A stretch of DNA of 64,000 nt from Pokkaliibacter sp046614695 (GTDB lineage Bacteria > Pseudomonadota > Gammaproteobacteria > Pseudomonadales > Balneatricaceae), in the NCBI RefSeq assembly GCF_046614695.1, contig NZ_JBKKHQ010000001.1, positions 310,001 through 374,000 on the forward strand. Reading direction: 5' to 3'. The translations under genes were made by a program, and so were the position numbers. The stretch's first letter is position 1. The number at the start of each line of letters is the position of its first letter. The notes under the pieces are model-generated. The model ran no database searches. It was not told the origin of the DNA and worked only from the letters and a program-made list of their open reading frames with translations. This document shows positions 1-9,693 of this stretch, one piece after another.

Positions 1-3000
1 CGCGCTTAGCAGCCGATGCAGCGCAAAAATATAGAGGGCGTACTGCAAGTCATAACGGTGCGACAGCATCGCCTCTTCCATCGCCTCGCGGGTATAGGCG
101 CGCTCATCCGGCCCGAGCCAGTTGGACTTGTAATCCAGCACGTAATAACGCCCATCGTGCAGGAAGGTAAGGTCAATAAAGCCCTTGAGCATGCCGTTCA
201 GGGTTTGTGGCCGCAGGCTTGGGCGCGACTGCCCCGGCATCAGGTAGCGGTGCAGAATGTCATCGAGTTGTGTGGTTTGCGCGCTATGCAGCGAGAACCA
301 GAACTCCATCTCCATCTGATACTCCGTCAGCTCATTAAGACACAGGCTCACGGCCTCGGAAGTCGCCGCTGAAGGAATGGGCTCTTCTTCCGTCATGCCG
401 AATAAATCCAGCTGGCCTTGAGTGGCAGGCGCACTTGTTGTCGAGGCAACAGCGCCGGTTTCCGCCACCGCATCAGGCAGGCGTAACGGCGTTTGCAGCA
501 GTTTTTTTAGCCACTGAAACAGCGGCTCAATCCAGCTGTCCCAGCCGCGTACCTGACAACGCCGGGCGATAATATCCCGCAGCGCTTCTTGCTGATGTAG
601 CACCTCGGTAAAGCCTGCTTCAGCCACCCATTCGAGCAAACCATGCAGGAAGGTGCCTGGCTCCGCGCCGCGCTCAAAGGCATGCAAGCTCATTGCCTGT
701 GGCGCCGGGACGACAACTTCCGGCTGCTCGAAGTTCTGGTGCAAATAGCCTTCGGCAAGGTTGGCTTCGGCGGCGGAGGTCAGTGGTAACGCCTCATGAT
801 GGGATTCCACATCAATGCCGGAATAACTGGTAATCCACCAGCGAAGCCCCGGATGCTGCACCGGCACCCGCGCTTCATTGAGCGCTGCACTCACCTGCGA
901 ACTGCGATACGCCCTGCCGCTTTCCTCCGGCACCGGCGCAAGGGTAATGTTCTCGCCCTCTCCATCTGCCCAGCGTGCTTGCAGCAGGTTATCGAGATTA
1001 TTTTGATTGAGCACTTCGCCACCGGCGAGCAAATAGCCGGGGGCCGAGCGTTCAAGGTCTGCAACGGGCGCCATCGACATCCAGGTGGCGTGGCGGGCGC
1101 GTGTCAGTGCCACATAAAACTTACGAAGATCTTCCCCCAGCCGTTCCTGATCGACCGCCACGATATCCGCCTCATCAGCGGAAAACGCCAGTTGCGCCTT
1201 GCCATGCTCATCATGCCAGCTCAGGGGCAGCTGCCTTGGGTCAGTCGGGCGAAAAGCACAGGCGAACGGCAGGAAGACCAGCGGATACTCAAGCCCTTTG
1301 GATTTGTGCACAGTGACAACCTTCACCAGCGCTTCATCGCTTTCAAGGCGCAACTTGCGCGCATCGGAATCCGCAAAGGACTCCTCACGTTGCTCAGCAA
1401 GATAGCGCAGCAAACCCTGCTCACCTTCCAGCAGGCTGCTTTGCTGCTGCAGCAGCTCGGCCAGATGCAGAATATTGGTCAGGCTGCGTTCCTGCTCAAG
1501 GGACAGCAAACGCTGCGGCACCGCAAAGCTGTGCAGTAAATGGCGCAGCATGGGCAGCACGCCCTGTCGGCGCCACTGATCACGAAACTGCCGGAACTGC
1601 TCAACCCGCGCTTCCCAGGCCCGTTCCTCATGGTTCAGGCGATCAAGCTCGGCAAAGGCCAAGCCCAGCGATGGCGTGCCCAGTGCCGCACGAATAAAAC
1701 GCTCATTCTCAGGCTCGGCGCACGCCGCCAGCCAGATCTCGACTTCCGCCGCCTCGCTGGTATCAAACACCGACTCCTTATCGGAGAGGTACACGCTCTT
1801 CACATCGTGAGCACGCAGCGCGGTGCGTAGTTTGCTGGCTTCGCTGCCGGTATTGACCAGCACCGCGATATCGCCGGGCGTAACCGCAACGGCCGCGCCG
1901 TCCGGCTGGCGAAACAGCGCCCGCCCTTCTTCTGCGGCCATCAACAGCTCGGCAATTGCCACGGCGCAGCGTTTAGCAAAGGTGGTGACGTAAGCCGCAC
2001 GGCTCAGGGCTTTGTCACTGTTATAAGGTAATGACCAGAGCTGCAACGCTGCAGCAGGCAGGCCATCAATTTCCAGCACTTCTTTACGCCCTTTGGCCGC
2101 CACAGGCGTAAACGGCACCGGGTTGGCATCGTCCCGACGGAACAAAAAGGCACCATCGCCAAGGGGGTTGTGCTCGGCCTGATCAAACACCTGATTGACC
2201 GCCGCGACCATCGCGGTGGAGGAACGAAAGTTGGTGCCGAGGGTGTAATGGCGGCCAACAGTGTCCTGCCGCGCTTGCAGGTAAGTGAAAATATCCGCGC
2301 CACGGAAGGCGTAAATCGCCTGTTTCGGGTCGCCGATCAGAATCAGCCCGCGCTCCGGCGCATTGGCGCTGACCTGATAAATCCGGTCGAACAGCCGGTA
2401 TTGCACCGGATCGGTATCCTGAAACTCATCAATCATCGCTACGGGAAACTGCTGGCGAATCAGCTGCGCCAGTCGCTCGCCATTCGGCCCGGCCAGCGCA
2501 GCATCCAGCTGCGTCAGCAGGTCATCAAAACCCATAAGGGCACGCCGCTGCTTTTCCTGATCAAAACGCGCTCGCGTCCACTGCGTCGCGTGGCGCAGCA
2601 GGTCCGTGGTGGCATCGGGCAAGTCGGCAAGCGCGCCTTGAAGATCGTTAATCGCGCGGATGGCAGGATGGTCCGGCAGCGCGGACGGGTCTTTCCAGGC
2701 ATCGGCAAGGCCCGAATAACTCAGGCGGTTCCAGGCAGAGTCGGTGAAGTCGGGTTTGACCATTTCCGGCGCATTGACCCATTCGCGCAGGTTATCGAAC
2801 CATTTCGAGAACGTGGCGACACGCAACTTGCGCCCGTCGACCAGCTTTTGCTCGCAAGCCTGAGCCAGCAAGGCAAAAAGCTCATCCGTCCAGCTTTGCC
2901 ACGGCGCTTTAAGTGCCGCCAGTGCCGACTGGCGCTCGCTCATCACGCGGGCCAGCACCGCTTGCGGCGTATCAATGCTTTGCTCAGTACTGCTGTGATA

Positions 3001-3630
3001 GCTCAGCAGGTTCTTCACCTGTTTGCCGAGCAGCGCAGGCTCAGGCCAGCGTTTGTGAATCTCACTGCTGGCCTCGGCGGATAAGGGGTAATAGAAACTG
3101 CGCCAGTAATCCCGCACGGCTTCATCGAACAGCTCCGTGAGGTCCGTTTCCAGCGTCTGGGTAAAGAGGCTGCCGCTATCAAAAGCGTGCTCGGAGAGCA
3201 TCCGGTTACACCAGCCGTGAATGGTCGACACCGCCGCCTCATCCATCCACTCCGCCGCCAGCTGTAATTTACGGGCGCAACCGCCCCACTGTTCGACGGG
3301 ATACTCATTGCGCAGGCTGATCAGAAAAGGATCAGGCTCGGGATGCTCATCGAGAAAAGCACTGGCCGCCTCCGTCAGACGGGCGCGGATACGGTCACGC
3401 AGCTCTTTGGTCGCCGCATCGGTAAAGGTCACCACCAGAATTTCAGGCGGGGTTAAGGGTCGGGCAAAGGCGCTGGCATGTTCAGCCGCTTCTGCGGTCA
3501 CGCCATGCCCGAGCACCAGACGCACATAGAGCGCGGCGATGGTAAAGGTTTTCCCCGTACCGGCGCTGGCCTCAATCAGGCGCGTGCCCCACAGCGGAAA
3601 AGTTAACGGCTCCAGCGGCGTAATACTCAT
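1..3630 (-). CDS. recB: RecB, helicase-nuclease subunit of exonuclease V (3' end outside window)
   Basis: RecB subunit of the RecBCD complex, which unwinds and degrades broken duplex ends and loads RecA at Chi. The start ATG (3628-3630) overlaps the recC stop as ATGA, so the two are translationally coupled. A Walker A site (ASAGTGKT) lies near residues 21-28. The UvrD-type motif DEFQDTD and later the motif GLEYPLVFLP are visible. The C-terminal nuclease domain shows YYVLDYKSNW, with the metal and catalytic residues at about D1166 and K1168. About 1,210 codons are in the window without a stop; E. coli RecB has 1,180 residues, so only the end is missing. recD would be expected beyond the left edge (inference). 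Confidence 0.96.
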   Translation of the reverse strand, partial: MSITPLEPLTFPLWGTRLIEASAGTGKTFTIAALYVRLVLGHGVTAEAAEHASAFARPLTPPEILVVTFTDAATKELRDRIRARLTEAASAFLDEHPEPDPFLISLRNEYPVEQWGGCARKLQLAAEWMDEAAVSTIHGWCNRMLSEHAFDSGSLFTQTLETDLTELFDEAVRDYWRSFYYPLSAEASSEIHKRWPEPALLGKQVKNLLSYHSSTEQSIDTPQAVLARVMSERQSALAALKAPWQSWTDELFALLAQACEQKLVDGRKLRVATFSKWFDNLREWVNAPEMVKPDFTDSAWNRLSYSGLADAWKDPSALPDHPAIRAINDLQGALADLPDATTDLLRHATQWTRARFDQEKQRRALMGFDDLLTQLDAALAGPNGERLAQLIRQQFPVAMIDEFQDTDPVQYRLFDRIYQVSANAPERGLILIGDPKQAIYAFRGADIFTYLQARQDTVGRHYTLGTNFRSSTAMVAAVNQVFDQAEHNPLGDGAFLFRRDDANPVPFTPVAAKGRKEVLEIDGLPAAALQLWSLPYNSDKALSRAAYVTTFAKRCAVAIAELLMAAEEGRALFRQPDGAAVAVTPGDIAVLVNTGSEASKLRTALRAHDVKSVYLSDKESVFDTSEAAEVEIWLAACAEPENERFIRAALGTPSLGLAFAELDRLNHEERAWEARVEQFRQFRDQWRRQGVLPMLRHLLHSFAVPQRLLSLEQERSLTNILHLAELLQQQSSLLEGEQGLLRYLAEQREESFADSDARKLRLESDEALVKVVTVHKSKGLEYPLVFLPFACAFRPTDPRQLPLSWHDEHGKAQLAFSADEADIVAVDQERLGEDLRKFYVALTRARHATWMSMAPVADLERSAPGYLLAGGEVLNQNNLDNLLQARWADGEGENITLAPVPEESGRAYRSSQVSAALNEARVPVQHPGLRWWITSYSGIDVESHHEALPLTSAAEANLAEGYLHQNFEQPEVVVPAPQAMSLHAFERGAEPGTFLHGLLEWVAEAGFTEVLHQQEALRDIIARRCQVRGWDSWIEPLFQWLKKLLQTPLRLPDAVAETGAVASTTSAPATQGQLDLFGMTEEEPIPSAATSEAVSLCLNELTEYQMEMEFWFSLHSAQTTQLDDILHRYLMPGQSRPSLRPQTLNGMLKGFIDLTFLHDGRYYVLDYKSNWLGPDERAYTREAMEEAMLSHRYDLQYALYIFALHRLLSA

Positions 3631-6600
3631 GGGCGTATCTCCGTGGCCTCTGCTTTCGCCGCTTTCTGGCCAATGCTGTCGATCATTGGTCGGTAGAGTT
3701 TTTCTGTCGCACTGAACCAGTCACCACTTGCCAGCATCTGTGAGAACTCACTCCAAAGCCTTGCTGCATAAGGGCTACGCTCACATGCCAGCAAGAAAGC
3801 CTCTTCCGTCTTGCGATAGATTGCCTCGTCCATCTCACCTTCAGCACTGCTATTGCCGCCTCCGGCTTTGATATAGGCAAAGCTGCTTTCAGCCATCGCG
3901 CCTAAAGGCCGATGCAGGGACAGATGCCAGGCTTCAATCACGCTACTGAGATAACCAAGGGCATTAAAACCGGCGCCAAGGGCAGGCATGCGCACCGTGC
4001 CATTTTTACTGATGACGAGGGTTTCCAACCCCGGGTACACCATCGAACCTGCCACGTGGGCCAGCCAATACGGCAGCAATTTATCCAGCCGGTATTGCTG
4101 CTTATCGAGCATGCCGGTGCTGGAAAGAATAATGCGCGCCGTCTGCTGCTGACCGCCGATCTCACTGCTGCTGCGGCACTGATCAAGCCAATCTTCCAGC
4201 TCGAAAGCAGCGCCACTACTCAGGGTAAAACGCTGATTAATTGGCAGATCACTGATCAGGTGCGGATAGCGCTCACAGGCCTGCCGATATTCATCGAACA
4301 GGGTTTCCATCGGCTCTTTCAGCACCTCTTCCTGCAAAGCTGCAAACTGGCCGGCGGATAATTCGCCACGGCGCTGAATACGTTCAAGCCCGAGTTGCAG
4401 GGCGGGCTCTCGCGCTTCACCGCTATCGACGGCAAGGCGCTGCAACTGGATTAACTCATTCTGCAGTTGCCAACGGGTCAGACCGTCCAGCGCGAAGGGT
4501 TCGATATCTTCACTCACCAGCGCATCCCGCTCGAAGCTGACACCCAAGCGCCCGCGCAGGAAAGACTTCGCCGGGTCTCGCAGAAAGTCACTTAACAGTC
4601 GCAGCGTTAAAGGCTCTTCCCAGGCAAAGGCGGGTAATGGCTGGGTGTTGTCATCCTGCGTTTTGGCATCGTGGCTGCTGCGCCATTGGCTGGCGTAGGA
4701 GAAAAAGCCTGAGTTGGCAGTGAAGTAGGTTTTGCTAAACGGCTGCAACGGATGCCACAGCGTCAGCTGATCAAGCAGCGGCGTTGCGCTGGCGGTTTGC
4801 CATGTGGCTTCAAGATGGTCGCGAAGCTGCGCCACCAGTACCGATGGCGGGCGTTCGGTGTTGTCGTGAATGCTGCGGCCAATCCAGGAAATATGCAGGT
4901 GTTCGCGGGCGGAGAGCAGCGCTTCCAAAAAGAGGTAGCGATCATCCTCACGGCGGGAACGATCACCCGGACGGTAATCCTGCCCCATCAGGTCAAAATC
5001 CATCGGGATGCGGTTACGCGGGTAATCGCCATCGTTCATGCCCAGCAGATAAATCCGCCGGAAAGGAATGGCGCGCATCGGCATCAGGGTGGCAAAGGTG
5101 ACGGAACCTGCGAAAAACGGCTGCGACAGACCGGACTCCTCCAGCGCCGATAACAGATGCTCACGCACCACCGGCACCGGGAAAGGCGCAGCAAACCGGC
5201 TTAATTCACTGGCGGCCTGCCAGCGGTCAAGCACCGTGGTGATCTGCTCAAGGGTGACCGCCGAGCGGGCATCCTCAGGCAGGAAAAAGTCATTCAACAG
5301 CTGGCGCAGCCCCTGACACCAGTCGCTGACGCTGTGGGATTGCACCAACCAGCGCCAGCTTTGCTCCAGCATCGCCAGTAGCTGCACCAGCGGGCCAAGC
5401 AAACGGGCCTCAAGGCCGCCCACTTCATCCAACGGCTCAATACCCTGCCACGCGCCGCTATTGCCGGTGGCATAACCGAGCAACATGCGACGCACGCCAA
5501 AAAGCCAGGAGTTTTGCTCCGGCATTTCCGGTAGCGCCAGCGAACCGCGCTGCTCGGCGTGCAGGCCCCAGCGCACGTTGGCCTGACTGATCCAACGGTG
5601 CAGTACCGGAATATCCGCCTCTTCAATCCCGAAGCGCGCCCGCAGCGCAGCGACTTCCAGCATGTCCATCACATCGCTCACGCTGATGCGCGAAAGCCCC
5701 AGTGACAGCAGCTGATCAAAGGCATTCAGGACCGGGTCCTGCTGACGCTGGCTGCGGTCTGACAGGCTAAAAGGCACGTGGTGCGAGTCGTGGCGATCAT
5801 GCAGGCCAAACACCGCCTGCACGTGATGGGCATACACGTTGATGTCCGGCACCATCACAATAATGTCGCGCGGGCGCAGGGTCGGGTCTTCACTCAGGGC
5901 GTTAAGAATCTGGTCGTGCAGCACTTCCACTTCACGCTGGGCGCTGTGCACCACATGAAAACGGATGGACTCATCCGCCACCGGCACCGCCGGCCAGCGC
6001 TCACGGCTTTCACTGCGCGGGCGAAGGTCACGAATATCATCCTGCAACTGGCCAAGCAGACGGTCTTCGCCCATGGAGCGGAACAGATCAACGCGCTGCT
6101 GGTGCTGCAAAAAGTGCTGCTGGTAACTGTCGAGCTGATCGTGATCATCCAGCAGGCCGATAAAGTCCCTGCCCTGCTTGCCCCACGCCGCCAGCAGCGG
6201 ATGGGCATGCAGGTGCAGCGCATCATCGGGAATTTCCATCGCCTGACCGGGTTTTAACTGCTGACGACGGCGCTCGGCCCGCAGCAAATCCTTATCCGCA
6301 ATAATGTTGCCCCAGTAATGCTCGCAGGGGTTGTGCACGCACATCAGCACCTGCGTCCATTTGGCGATGGCTGCCAGCACCTCAAGCCCCTGCTGCGGCA
6401 AGGAAGATAGCCCGAACACCAGCAACCGCCGTGGTAATCCACGGGGGCGCGGCTGGTTAGCCTGCTCCTCCACCGCCTGCATAAAACGCTGATGTACCGC
6501 CGCACGGCTGGTCTGGCTTTGCTCGCCGACATCCTCAAGCAGCACCCGCCACAGCTCACTCTGCCAGCGGTTATTCTCATCAAGCGGCACTGCACCACGG

Positions 6601-7121
6601 CGGCTGGTGAGGATACTGTCGCTCCCTGCAGCCCAGTCGGCCAGCCAGTCGGCGCGGTACACCTGATACTGGTCAAAAAGGTCCGCAAGCCTTGCCGATA
6701 GCTGATGGCATTTGCGCCCGTCGTCATCGTCCTCAAGGAAGCGCGCCAGCGGCGCAAAGGCAGGCCGCCCGATTAATGCAGGCAGCAGGCGCATTAAACG
6801 CCAGGTCAGCAGGGGTTTATCAAAGGGAGATTCCGGCGGCACCGTGTCCTCACCAAGTACGGCGCGGTAGGCCTGCCAGAGAAAACGCGAAGGCAGCAAG
6901 GTATCCATAGAAGCGGCAATACCAACACCGCCACGGCGGACAGGTTCGGCCAGCGCAAGCTTCAGCCACTGGGAGATACCGTTACTTTGTACCAGCACCA
7001 GCTCCTTTTCGAGCGGCGCCAGCGGATGGCGCTGCACCCAGTTCACCAGCACATCACGAAGGTCTTCGCTGTGGTTGGCGTGAATAATCATAAGGCCGGG
7101 AGTGAGCGCGTTCTGATCCAT
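3627..7121 (-). CDS. recC: RecC, Chi-recognition subunit of exonuclease V
   Basis: RecC subunit of RecBCD, a nuclease- and helicase-dead relative of superfamily 1 helicases that reads the Chi sequence and holds RecB and RecD. It has 1,164 residues (E. coli 1,122). The N-terminal block around residues 40-60 (LVLVQSNGISQWLKL) and the later YLLGMNDGDYPRNR and LLSDFLRDPAKSFLRGRLG blocks are typical of the family. The chosen ATG has an AGGG sequence 5-6 bases upstream; an internal ATG 11 codons downstream is a less likely alternative. It is the first gene of a recC-recB unit; no gene lies immediately upstream on the same strand except a short one at 7.25-7.45 kb. Confidence 0.96.
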   Translation of the reverse strand: MDQNALTPGLMIIHANHSEDLRDVLVNWVQRHPLAPLEKELVLVQSNGISQWLKLALAEPVRRGGVGIAASMDTLLPSRFLWQAYRAVLGEDTVPPESPFDKPLLTWRLMRLLPALIGRPAFAPLARFLEDDDDGRKCHQLSARLADLFDQYQVYRADWLADWAAGSDSILTSRRGAVPLDENNRWQSELWRVLLEDVGEQSQTSRAAVHQRFMQAVEEQANQPRPRGLPRRLLVFGLSSLPQQGLEVLAAIAKWTQVLMCVHNPCEHYWGNIIADKDLLRAERRRQQLKPGQAMEIPDDALHLHAHPLLAAWGKQGRDFIGLLDDHDQLDSYQQHFLQHQQRVDLFRSMGEDRLLGQLQDDIRDLRPRSESRERWPAVPVADESIRFHVVHSAQREVEVLHDQILNALSEDPTLRPRDIIVMVPDINVYAHHVQAVFGLHDRHDSHHVPFSLSDRSQRQQDPVLNAFDQLLSLGLSRISVSDVMDMLEVAALRARFGIEEADIPVLHRWISQANVRWGLHAEQRGSLALPEMPEQNSWLFGVRRMLLGYATGNSGAWQGIEPLDEVGGLEARLLGPLVQLLAMLEQSWRWLVQSHSVSDWCQGLRQLLNDFFLPEDARSAVTLEQITTVLDRWQAASELSRFAAPFPVPVVREHLLSALEESGLSQPFFAGSVTFATLMPMRAIPFRRIYLLGMNDGDYPRNRIPMDFDLMGQDYRPGDRSRREDDRYLFLEALLSAREHLHISWIGRSIHDNTERPPSVLVAQLRDHLEATWQTASATPLLDQLTLWHPLQPFSKTYFTANSGFFSYASQWRSSHDAKTQDDNTQPLPAFAWEEPLTLRLLSDFLRDPAKSFLRGRLGVSFERDALVSEDIEPFALDGLTRWQLQNELIQLQRLAVDSGEAREPALQLGLERIQRRGELSAGQFAALQEEVLKEPMETLFDEYRQACERYPHLISDLPINQRFTLSSGAAFELEDWLDQCRSSSEIGGQQQTARIILSSTGMLDKQQYRLDKLLPYWLAHVAGSMVYPGLETLVISKNGTVRMPALGAGFNALGYLSSVIEAWHLSLHRPLGAMAESSFAYIKAGGGNSSAEGEMDEAIYRKTEEAFLLACERSPYAARLWSEFSQMLASGDWFSATEKLYRPMIDSIGQKAAKAEATEIRP

Positions 7122-7253
7122 CGAAGCCCTTATCTGGTGCGTAAGACTGTTATGGCGTGCTTGCGTAGGGTTATTACGTGTATGAGCTGGCAGTGCAGAA
7201 AACTGTAAGGCTTATCAGGTTACCTGACCTGATCGCTTCACCGTCGGGTTGGC

Positions 7254-7448
7254 TTAAGCGGCCAGCGTAACGATGAACTGATCAGGCCAGGGCTGGCCTT
7301 TGTGTTTCTGCTTGCCGCGTTTGTCGGCTTTTTTGCGATCCTCGAAGGTTCTTGCCTGGCAGAAATCGCCAGCATGTTTAGCCACCCAGTTACGCTGGGC
7401 GTTGTCTGGCAGCGCCAGAACCTGTGCTTTCGCACCTTTGCGAGCCAT
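7254..7448 (-). CDS. Small basic protein of unknown function (64 aa)
   Basis: A 64-residue, strongly basic protein with the core NWVAKHA, a central FEDRKKADKRGKQKHKG stretch and no membrane segment. The start ATG has GAGG five bases upstream. The composition suggests binding to RNA or another acidic partner, but this is inference. It resembles short conserved gammaproteobacterial proteins with the pattern NxVAKHA...DR.K..R..KHK; I cannot name the family. It lies 130 bases upstream of recC on the same strand and is GC-rich like recC, so it belongs to the host backbone rather than to the AT-rich genes that follow. Confidence 0.6.
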   Translation of the reverse strand: MARKGAKAQVLALPDNAQRNWVAKHAGDFCQARTFEDRKKADKRGKQKHKGQPWPDQFIVTLAA

Positions 7449-7559
7449 AAAGACCTCGTTTTTAGTGGTGGTTGGATTGTGTTGATTAGTTTCTTGATAA
7501 GCTGAAGCCGCAGTGTATCCGGCTTGGGCGACGCTGTCGCCTTTACGTGTACTGAAGGA

Positions 7560-7585
7560 CTGAGCAACGTGATGGTTCTGCTCAG
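7560..7585. repeat. Inverted repeat between accessory stretch and recC region
   Basis: Arms CTGAGCA (7560-7566) and TGCTCAG (7579-7585) form a 7-bp perfect inverted repeat with a 12-base loop and flanking G/C pairs. There is no following T tract, so it is only a weak terminator candidate. It sits between the accessory stretch and the small basic gene. Nothing else is recognisable between 7449 and 7649. Confidence 0.35.
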
Positions 7586-7649
7586 CCCTTCGCTGGTGGT
7601 GTGATGGGCGGAATGGGATGTTTATGTTGAAAGATCATAGAGGCAGCTA

Positions 7650-7739
7650 TCTATACAAAGGAGGCATTGAGACCTTGCAGACTGGGAAATAGGTGAGCAT
7701 AGCGAGTAATTTGTTCGCGTACAGCGACTTGTTATAGAT
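7650..7739 (-). repeat. Possible degraded attC-like site after the HNH gene
   Basis: Reading the minus strand immediately after the HNH stop codon, the sequence begins ATCTATAACAAGTCGC, which looks like the left simple site of an integron attC. About 70 bases on lies CTTTGTATAGAT, the near-perfect inverse complement of the left end with one base missing. The inner arms (L'' and L') do not pair convincingly. I treat it as a possible relic only. Confidence 0.3.
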
Positions 7740-8881
7740 TACTTTTTATTCCTAGACAGAGAAAACTGATGACTCATAAAGGGTTCCAAATTTTCCATCA
7801 CTAGTTCTGCAAGCTTGTTTATATGCTCCGGCATTAATATCTCTCCTTCTTTAGCACCACAATTTTCAAATGCATACTTTACTGCTTGATTTAGGACTCG
7901 ATCTTTTTCCTTTTCCAATGAAACTTTCATTCCTTTTGATATTACCTTGTCAAAAATCGCCTCTACGGAACCTTCTGGGATTTTTTTGTAGCCATAAGCC
8001 TGACGAATATCCCTATTTGAAAGGTCTAACTTAACAACGAGGTTCAATTCTTCACCAGTAATTGGGTTAATGGCATAAGTATTAGATATATTTTCACCTT
8101 CATAGGTATCTGATAAGCATAGAACGACACGTTGCACACCGAAATATTCCACATATCCAATTACCTGTTTTGTTTTGCTACACCCTTTGATTGAAACACA
8201 ATGTAAGGGAGTTCCTTCTGGTCGATTTTTTATTAAGTCAAATTCATAGAAATACCCGAAACAGGCTCCACCTTCTTCTTTTCTGAGATAGTTTGTTGCT
8301 TCAACGCATACTTCTGTAGGAATTCCAGAGGATACTGCTAGTGCTAATGCTGACTTCACAATGGAACGACCTGCTTTATGACCACCAAATGATAAGTTAA
8401 ATTTCAACATATCTGAGCAATAAGATGACTCATATTGTGCGTTATCAAGCAGTTCGTTGAGGTCAACTTGTGGATATTTTCTTTTTACACCCTGAAGCAT
8501 TCTCTTCGCTTCAGACGGAGACCGAGCTGTAATCTGAATTTGCATACCTGACCCAGACTCCAGCGGAGTTTCTGAATACAAAGGTTTCTCAATATCCATG
8601 CTTCCATTCAAATGGAGCTTAAATTTATCACCACCTGTTGTTTCAAATAATTGAGAGGGTGCTTCTCCGCGCTCTCGGCTAATTCCAAAAAATAGGTTCA
8701 ACGGATTTAACTGCTTCGCCAATGCAGATTCCCAATCATTTCCAGATGTATTGTTACAATCCACACAAATAAACCCCTTCACTTTTCTCCGGCCACCAAT
8801 TGCATTTGGAATAATATGTTCTTTTGTGTCATTTCTTTCATTGATTTCTTTTTCACACAGAGCACATATTGGAGTGGTCAT
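7739..8881 (-). CDS. HNH endonuclease domain protein (380 aa)
   Basis: Likely a DNA nuclease or nickase. The N-terminus carries a zinc-ribbon HNH core: C6-x2-C9, EHIIPNAIGG with H22 as the general base, C39-x2-C42 followed by NN, then G/W at 47-50. This is the arrangement of HNH_5-type nucleases. The remaining 320 residues are unfamiliar; they are mixed alpha/beta with no membrane segment and a charged helical C-terminus. The ATG is preceded by AGGGA at a good distance. Base composition is clearly AT-richer than recBC or the ada region. It is the last of three minus-strand genes spaced by about 100-base gaps. Such HNH proteins occur in restriction, mobile-element and defence settings; which applies here is unknown. 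Confidence 0.75.
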   Translation of the reverse strand: MTTPICALCEKEINERNDTKEHIIPNAIGGRRKVKGFICVDCNNTSGNDWESALAKQLNPLNLFFGISRERGEAPSQLFETTGGDKFKLHLNGSMDIEKPLYSETPLESGSGMQIQITARSPSEAKRMLQGVKRKYPQVDLNELLDNAQYESSYCSDMLKFNLSFGGHKAGRSIVKSALALAVSSGIPTEVCVEATNYLRKEEGGACFGYFYEFDLIKNRPEGTPLHCVSIKGCSKTKQVIGYVEYFGVQRVVLCLSDTYEGENISNTYAINPITGEELNLVVKLDLSNRDIRQAYGYKKIPEGSVEAIFDKVISKGMKVSLEKEKDRVLNQAVKYAFENCGAKEGEILMPEHINKLAELVMENLEPFMSHQFSLSRNKK

Positions 8882-8914
8882 TTTACATCCCTATAGAATG
8901 AAGTATCTGAACGA

Positions 8915-8991
8915 CTTAAGACGCTTGGTTAAGGAGCTGACTTTGTCGATCCCGAGTGAGCGAGGTGAACGGCTTGAGCCACTTATTAGAG
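8915..8991 (-). repeat. attC-like (integron recombination site-like) sequence, degenerate
   Basis: On the minus strand, directly after the HEPN-like gene, the order is CTCTAATAAG, GTGGCTCAAGCCGTTC, a central CTCGCTCACTCGGG, then CCTTAACCAAGCGTCTTAAG. This follows the attC order R''-L''-centre-L'-R', including GCTCAAGC and the CTTAAC-CAAGCG pair near the right end. The outer cores deviate from RYYYAAC and GTTRRRY (AAT instead of AAC, GTCTTA instead of GTTA), so the site is probably dead or only a look-alike. The segment is visibly GC-richer than the genes on either side, as cassette junctions often are. Confidence 0.4.
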
Positions 8992-9693
8992 ACAATTACT
9001 CGATTTTTTAAGTTTCGCTACAATGTACACAATGGCGACGGCCGAAAACTCCAAGAAGAATTCAGCCTCCTCTTTGCGCACGACTGAATCTCCCGTTCCA
9101 CCATGCCTAACAAAGTCTTTGTTACTGGCGAAACCATAAGCTTGGCTTATTAGTCTTTCGATATCTTGGTCTAGCGCAGCATTTTTTATAATTTTCCCGA
9201 GTGTGCCATTTGGAACTTCTAGAAGAACCATAAGGCACGACTCAATCGAGTTTATGGACTCCTTAATCGAATTCTCAAAATCAGGTATTGGGGTATAGAT
9301 AAAATTTTTAGCTTTTAACCACTGCGCACGAATAGGACTTAAATTATCTTGAAGCGCATCGTTTGCCTTTTTCCAGCCTCTCGATGACGCTGCATGGCGG
9401 CGAATACGTTTTAACTCAAGTAAAATGTCAGAATAAATTTCCGCTATGTACTCCCTACGACTTGCGTAGGTTTTCATGTTCTTCAGCTTGCAGTGCGCGT
9501 AGAAGGATTCGATGGTTTTGTGCGGATTGGGGTTGGAGTACTTAGATTCTTCTAGATCAATAATTATTTCTGCATAAAGCTCTCTATAAGCCTCTGACTG
9601 ACCAGAGTTGCGGCCGTCAGTGGCATACGCAGCCATTAGAGCTTGAAGCTCTTCAATGTTGGAGCTGACTTTGGTTGCTTTCTGGCTATCCAT
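8986..9693 (-). CDS. Uncharacterised protein with Abi_C/HEPN-like C-terminal region (235 aa)
   Basis: Mostly helical soluble protein. The C-terminal 90 residues (SPIRAQW... to the end) resemble the abortive-infection C-terminal domain group. They have a helix pair before GTLGKIIK, then FVRHGGTGDSV with R196-H197-G198 (numbered from the ATG at 9693), then EEAEFFLEFSAVAIVYI. An R..HG motif before a long helix is typical of HEPN-type folds, many of which are RNases; here this is inference from a short motif. I chose the ATG at 9691-9693 over an upstream GTG at 9742-9744, which has no ribosome binding site. The gene is AT-rich and lies between the GIY-YIG-like and HNH genes with 90-104-base gaps. 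Confidence 0.6.
   Translation of the reverse strand: MDSQKATKVSSNIEELQALMAAYATDGRNSGQSEAYRELYAEIIIDLEESKYSNPNPHKTIESFYAHCKLKNMKTYASRREYIAEIYSDILLELKRIRRHAASSRGWKKANDALQDNLSPIRAQWLKAKNFIYTPIPDFENSIKESINSIESCLMVLLEVPNGTLGKIIKNAALDQDIERLISQAYGFASNKDFVRHGGTGDSVVRKEEAEFFLEFSAVAIVYIVAKLKKSSNCL

Noticed and set aside
796..1539. Plus-strand frame of 247 codons
   Set aside because: Lies wholly within recB on the opposite strand; its residues are the antisense of conserved helicase motifs.
2170..3084. Plus-strand frame of 304 codons
   Set aside because: Antisense shadow of recB; no family resemblance and GC-rich codon bias explains the open frame.
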